DNA from: JBBSOW01 sp038259365
GTDB taxonomy: Bacteria > Actinomycetota > Actinomycetes > Propionibacteriales > Propionibacteriaceae
Assembly (NCBI GenBank): GCA_038259365.1
Contig: JBBSOW010000002.1
Span: 1-64,000 of the forward strand
Reading direction: 5' to 3'
Length of the DNA stretch: 64,000 nt
Shown: one piece after another, positions 58,883 through 64,000 of the stretch
How the letters are laid out: every line of letters begins with the position of its first letter
Position numbering within the stretch: position 1 is the stretch's first letter
Program-made: the position numbers and the translations under genes
Notes under the pieces: generated by a model
The model's input: the letters and a program-made list of their open reading frames with translations, nothing else
What the model was told of the DNA's origin: nothing
Database searches by the model: none

Positions 58883-59464
58883 ATGGACGCAGGGCAACCA
58901 CACCCCGGAGGCATTCTCGTGATCGCCGGCCCGCCAGGGGCTGGAAAGACCACCCTGGGCCTGGCGCTGGCCGACCGCCTCCGCCTGCTGGTACTGGACC
59001 TGGACGCGCTGGCCCCGCTGAAACCCCAGGCGAACAACGACCCGAGAGCAGCGCGCTACGCCAAGATCATCCGCCCCGCCCACGAGGCGGCAAAGCGAGG
59101 GATCGATTGCCTCCTCATAGCACCGTTCACCGCCGAACTCGCCAACGTCGAGCTCTGGCAGCGGTTCGCGGCGTCGCTGGCCCCGGCGAGAATCACCCTG
59201 ATCGTCCTCCAGACCCCCGCCCACGTGGCCATAGTGCGCAGGGCGCAACGCGGCCTGGCTCGCGATCGGGAGAATTCACCGGGCGCGCGATCAACGACGA
59301 CGGCCCGTATCGATCCTTTGCTACCCGCGATCTGGGCCGACGGGACGCTTCCCGCCGCCCAAAGCGCCGAAGAGATCGTCGCCCAACTCGACCGAGCCGG
59401 GCCTCAAGATTCCACAGAGCAAGATTCCACAGAGCAAGATTGCCCAGGAGGATGCCCAAGATGA
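58883..59464 (+). CDS. P-loop NTPase, small-molecule kinase-like
   Basis: 193 residues. Walker A GPPGAGKTT near residue 18, LVLDLDALAPL and a later LIVLQTPAHVAIVRRAQRG segment with Arg residues resemble the gluconate/shikimate-type kinase or AAA_33-like group. A sugar-kinase role in the same pathway as the isomerase is plausible but unproved; the FGGY kinase is the more obvious sugar kinase. The C-terminal end repeats DSTEQ. Its stop overlaps the isomerase start by 4 bases (ATGA). Confidence 0.8.
   Translation: MDAGQPHPGGILVIAGPPGAGKTTLGLALADRLRLLVLDLDALAPLKPQANNDPRAARYAKIIRPAHEAAKRGIDCLLIAPFTAELANVELWQRFAASLAPARITLIVLQTPAHVAIVRRAQRGLARDRENSPGARSTTTARIDPLLPAIWADGTLPAAQSAEEIVAQLDRAGPQDSTEQDSTEQDCPGGCPR
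59406..59440. repeat. Short tandem repeat at the end of the P-loop gene
   Basis: Two copies of a 15-base unit (caagattccacagag) separated by no gap and followed by a partial third copy encode DSTEQDSTEQ in the last 20 residues of the P-loop protein. Length 15 keeps the frame. Slippage is the likely cause. Confidence 0.8.
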
Positions 59465-60690
59465 CGACGCTACAGCCGACCCCGAGGTGGGCCAACCTGC
59501 CCAGTCATCAGCGCTGGCTGGAGAGGGGCACGGGCAAGCTCATCCGCTTCGCGCGAACCGCGATCCGCCCCGACGGGGGGTTTCACTACCAAGGTGTCGA
59601 CGGTGAACCCGAGCCCGGCAAGGAACCGCTGTGCTTCCTCACCGCCAGGCTCGTGCACGCCAGCGCCATCGGCTTGGCCACCGGCATACCCGGTTCGGGA
59701 CGGCTGCTGGATCACGGGGTCGACTCCTTGCTCGGCGTCTTCCACGACCCGGTCCACGGAGGATTTCATCACGACCTCAGCGCCACGCGCGAGGCGATCG
59801 GACGCAAATCCGTCTACGACCAGGTGCAGGTGGCGATGGCGGCCGGCTCCGCCATGGCCGTGGCTCACCCCCGGGGCCAAGAGCTCCTCGACACGGTCGC
59901 GTCGGCCCTGTTGCAGCACGCCTGGTCCGAGGACGAGCAGGCCCTGCCCGAGAGTTTCGCCGCCGATTGGAGCGATTCAGAGCCATACCGGGGCGCCAAC
60001 TCCAACATGCACGGCGTCGAGGCGATGCTCGCCCTCGGGGACGTGACAGGTGACCGGGCGTGGCACGAACGGGCGCTCGCCGTGGCGCAGCGACTGATCG
60101 ACGTCGAGGCTCGAAGGCTCGGCTGGCTCATCCCCGAGCACTACACTGCGGACTGGCTGGTCGACACCGAATACAACGCCGAGCACCCTAAGGATCCGTT
60201 TCGACCCTACGGCGCCACGCTGGGGCACTCCTTCGAGTGGGCTCGCTTCTTGCTCTACCTCCACCAGTCGCCATTTCTCGATGAGAAACCGTGGCTCTTG
60301 GAGGCCAGCATCGGATTGACGTCGCGAGCGCTCGACTGCTGGGGGAACGACGGCGTGGAGGGCCTGGTCTACACGGTCGATTGGGACGGCGACCCCGTGA
60401 CGCGCGAACGCCTGCACTGGCCGGTCTGCGAGGCGATCCAGACCGCGCACGTGCTCGGTTCGATTACGGCGGATCGACACTGGGAGCGGTGGTACCGCCG
60501 ATTGTGGGATCACGCCGAAGCGCACTTCATCGACGCGCGGGGCGCCTGGATCAACGAGCTCGACGTCGATCTTCGGCCCTCGGCCGAAATCTGGCCCGGC
60601 CGACCCGACTACTACCACTGCGTGGGCGCCTACACGGTGCCCCGACTGCCCACCGTGCCGTTCATGACTGTGGCCCTGGCCCGGGTTTGA
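59461..60690 (+). CDS. AGE-family aldose-ketose isomerase, YihS-like
   Basis: 409 residues, an (alpha/alpha)6 barrel of the N-acylglucosamine 2-epimerase superfamily. Blocks match YihS well: EPYRGANSNMHGVEAMLALG (YihS EEYRGGNANMHAVEAF), GATLGHSFEWARFLLYLH, DGVEGLVYTVDWDG, RERLHWPVCEAI, and YHCVGAYTVPRLP. The conserved His and Glu residues needed for proton transfer are kept. YihS interconverts sulfoquinovose/sulfofructose and also mannose/glucose/fructose; which applies here is open. ATG 59461 is chosen because AGGAGG is 9 bases before it; ATG 59452 abuts that site. Confidence 0.9.
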   Translation: MTTLQPTPRWANLPSHQRWLERGTGKLIRFARTAIRPDGGFHYQGVDGEPEPGKEPLCFLTARLVHASAIGLATGIPGSGRLLDHGVDSLLGVFHDPVHGGFHHDLSATREAIGRKSVYDQVQVAMAAGSAMAVAHPRGQELLDTVASALLQHAWSEDEQALPESFAADWSDSEPYRGANSNMHGVEAMLALGDVTGDRAWHERALAVAQRLIDVEARRLGWLIPEHYTADWLVDTEYNAEHPKDPFRPYGATLGHSFEWARFLLYLHQSPFLDEKPWLLEASIGLTSRALDCWGNDGVEGLVYTVDWDGDPVTRERLHWPVCEAIQTAHVLGSITADRHWERWYRRLWDHAEAHFIDARGAWINELDVDLRPSAEIWPGRPDYYHCVGAYTVPRLPTVPFMTVALARV

Positions 60691-60691
60691 G

Positions 60692-64000
<3,309 letters not shown>

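Overview
This window is high-GC DNA from an actinomycete, most likely Propionibacteriaceae or a close relative (inference). The support is a mycothiol S-conjugate amidase (Mca), actinobacterial families (DUF4245, DUF4307, DUF501, DUF3817, DUF222/HNH, the PIN-PhoH protein), GTG starts with 4-bp overlaps, and a gene backbone that from memory is collinear with Mycobacterium tuberculosis Rv1020-Rv1110, read in reverse. No rRNA, CRISPR array or intact insertion sequence was seen.

Region 1 (1-17.4 kb) is mostly backbone: an M18 aminopeptidase cut by the left edge, RmuC, an FAD oxidoreductase, IspH, a lipoprotein, exonuclease VII (XseA/XseB), a DUF4245 protein, a transglycosylase-like secreted protein, PIN-PhoH, a GH31 glycosidase, a Z-prenyl diphosphate synthase, a TrhA/hemolysin III protein and a DUF255 thioredoxin-like protein. 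Region 2 (17.4-21.8 kb) interrupts the backbone with a frameshifted Fic gene, a membrane protein, an ABC exporter and a decayed nucleotidyltransferase. A piece of the DUF255 coding sequence is duplicated on the far side of the Fic gene. Region 3 (21.8-30.2 kb) returns to the backbone (Mca, DUF4307, GreA), then a DUF2089/DUF4097 pair, an AI-2E family transporter, an MFS transporter, uracil-DNA glycosylase and MsrA.

Region 4 (30.2-33.3 kb) is a decay zone: remnants of an Abi-like gene, an IS256-family transposase and an ECF sigma factor surround an intact PadR - NAD(P)-binding protein - hemerythrin operon with a palindromic operator. Region 5 (33.2-41.9 kb) holds an ankyrin lipoprotein, an M50-like membrane peptidase, a nitrilase-family protein, a DNA adenine methylase, DUF3817, NUDIX, a Bax1-I protein and a DUF222/HNH protein. 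Region 6 (41.9-46.8 kb) is an unusual tRNA with anticodon UAA but no long variable arm, followed by the ppx - DUF501 - ftsB - eno - mazG - SurA-like lipoprotein block.

Region 7 (46.9-60.7 kb) is a carbohydrate island between mazG and mfd. It has a MalEFGK-type ABC system and a second set: LacI regulator, FGGY kinase, YihT/LacD-type aldolase, ribose/fructose-type ABC transporter and an SDR, divergent from a P-loop kinase-like gene and a YihS-like AGE-family isomerase. Two near-identical LacI-type operators sit on the two divergent promoters, so the set looks like one regulon for import, isomerisation, phosphorylation and aldol cleavage of an unidentified sugar. The window ends inside mfd.
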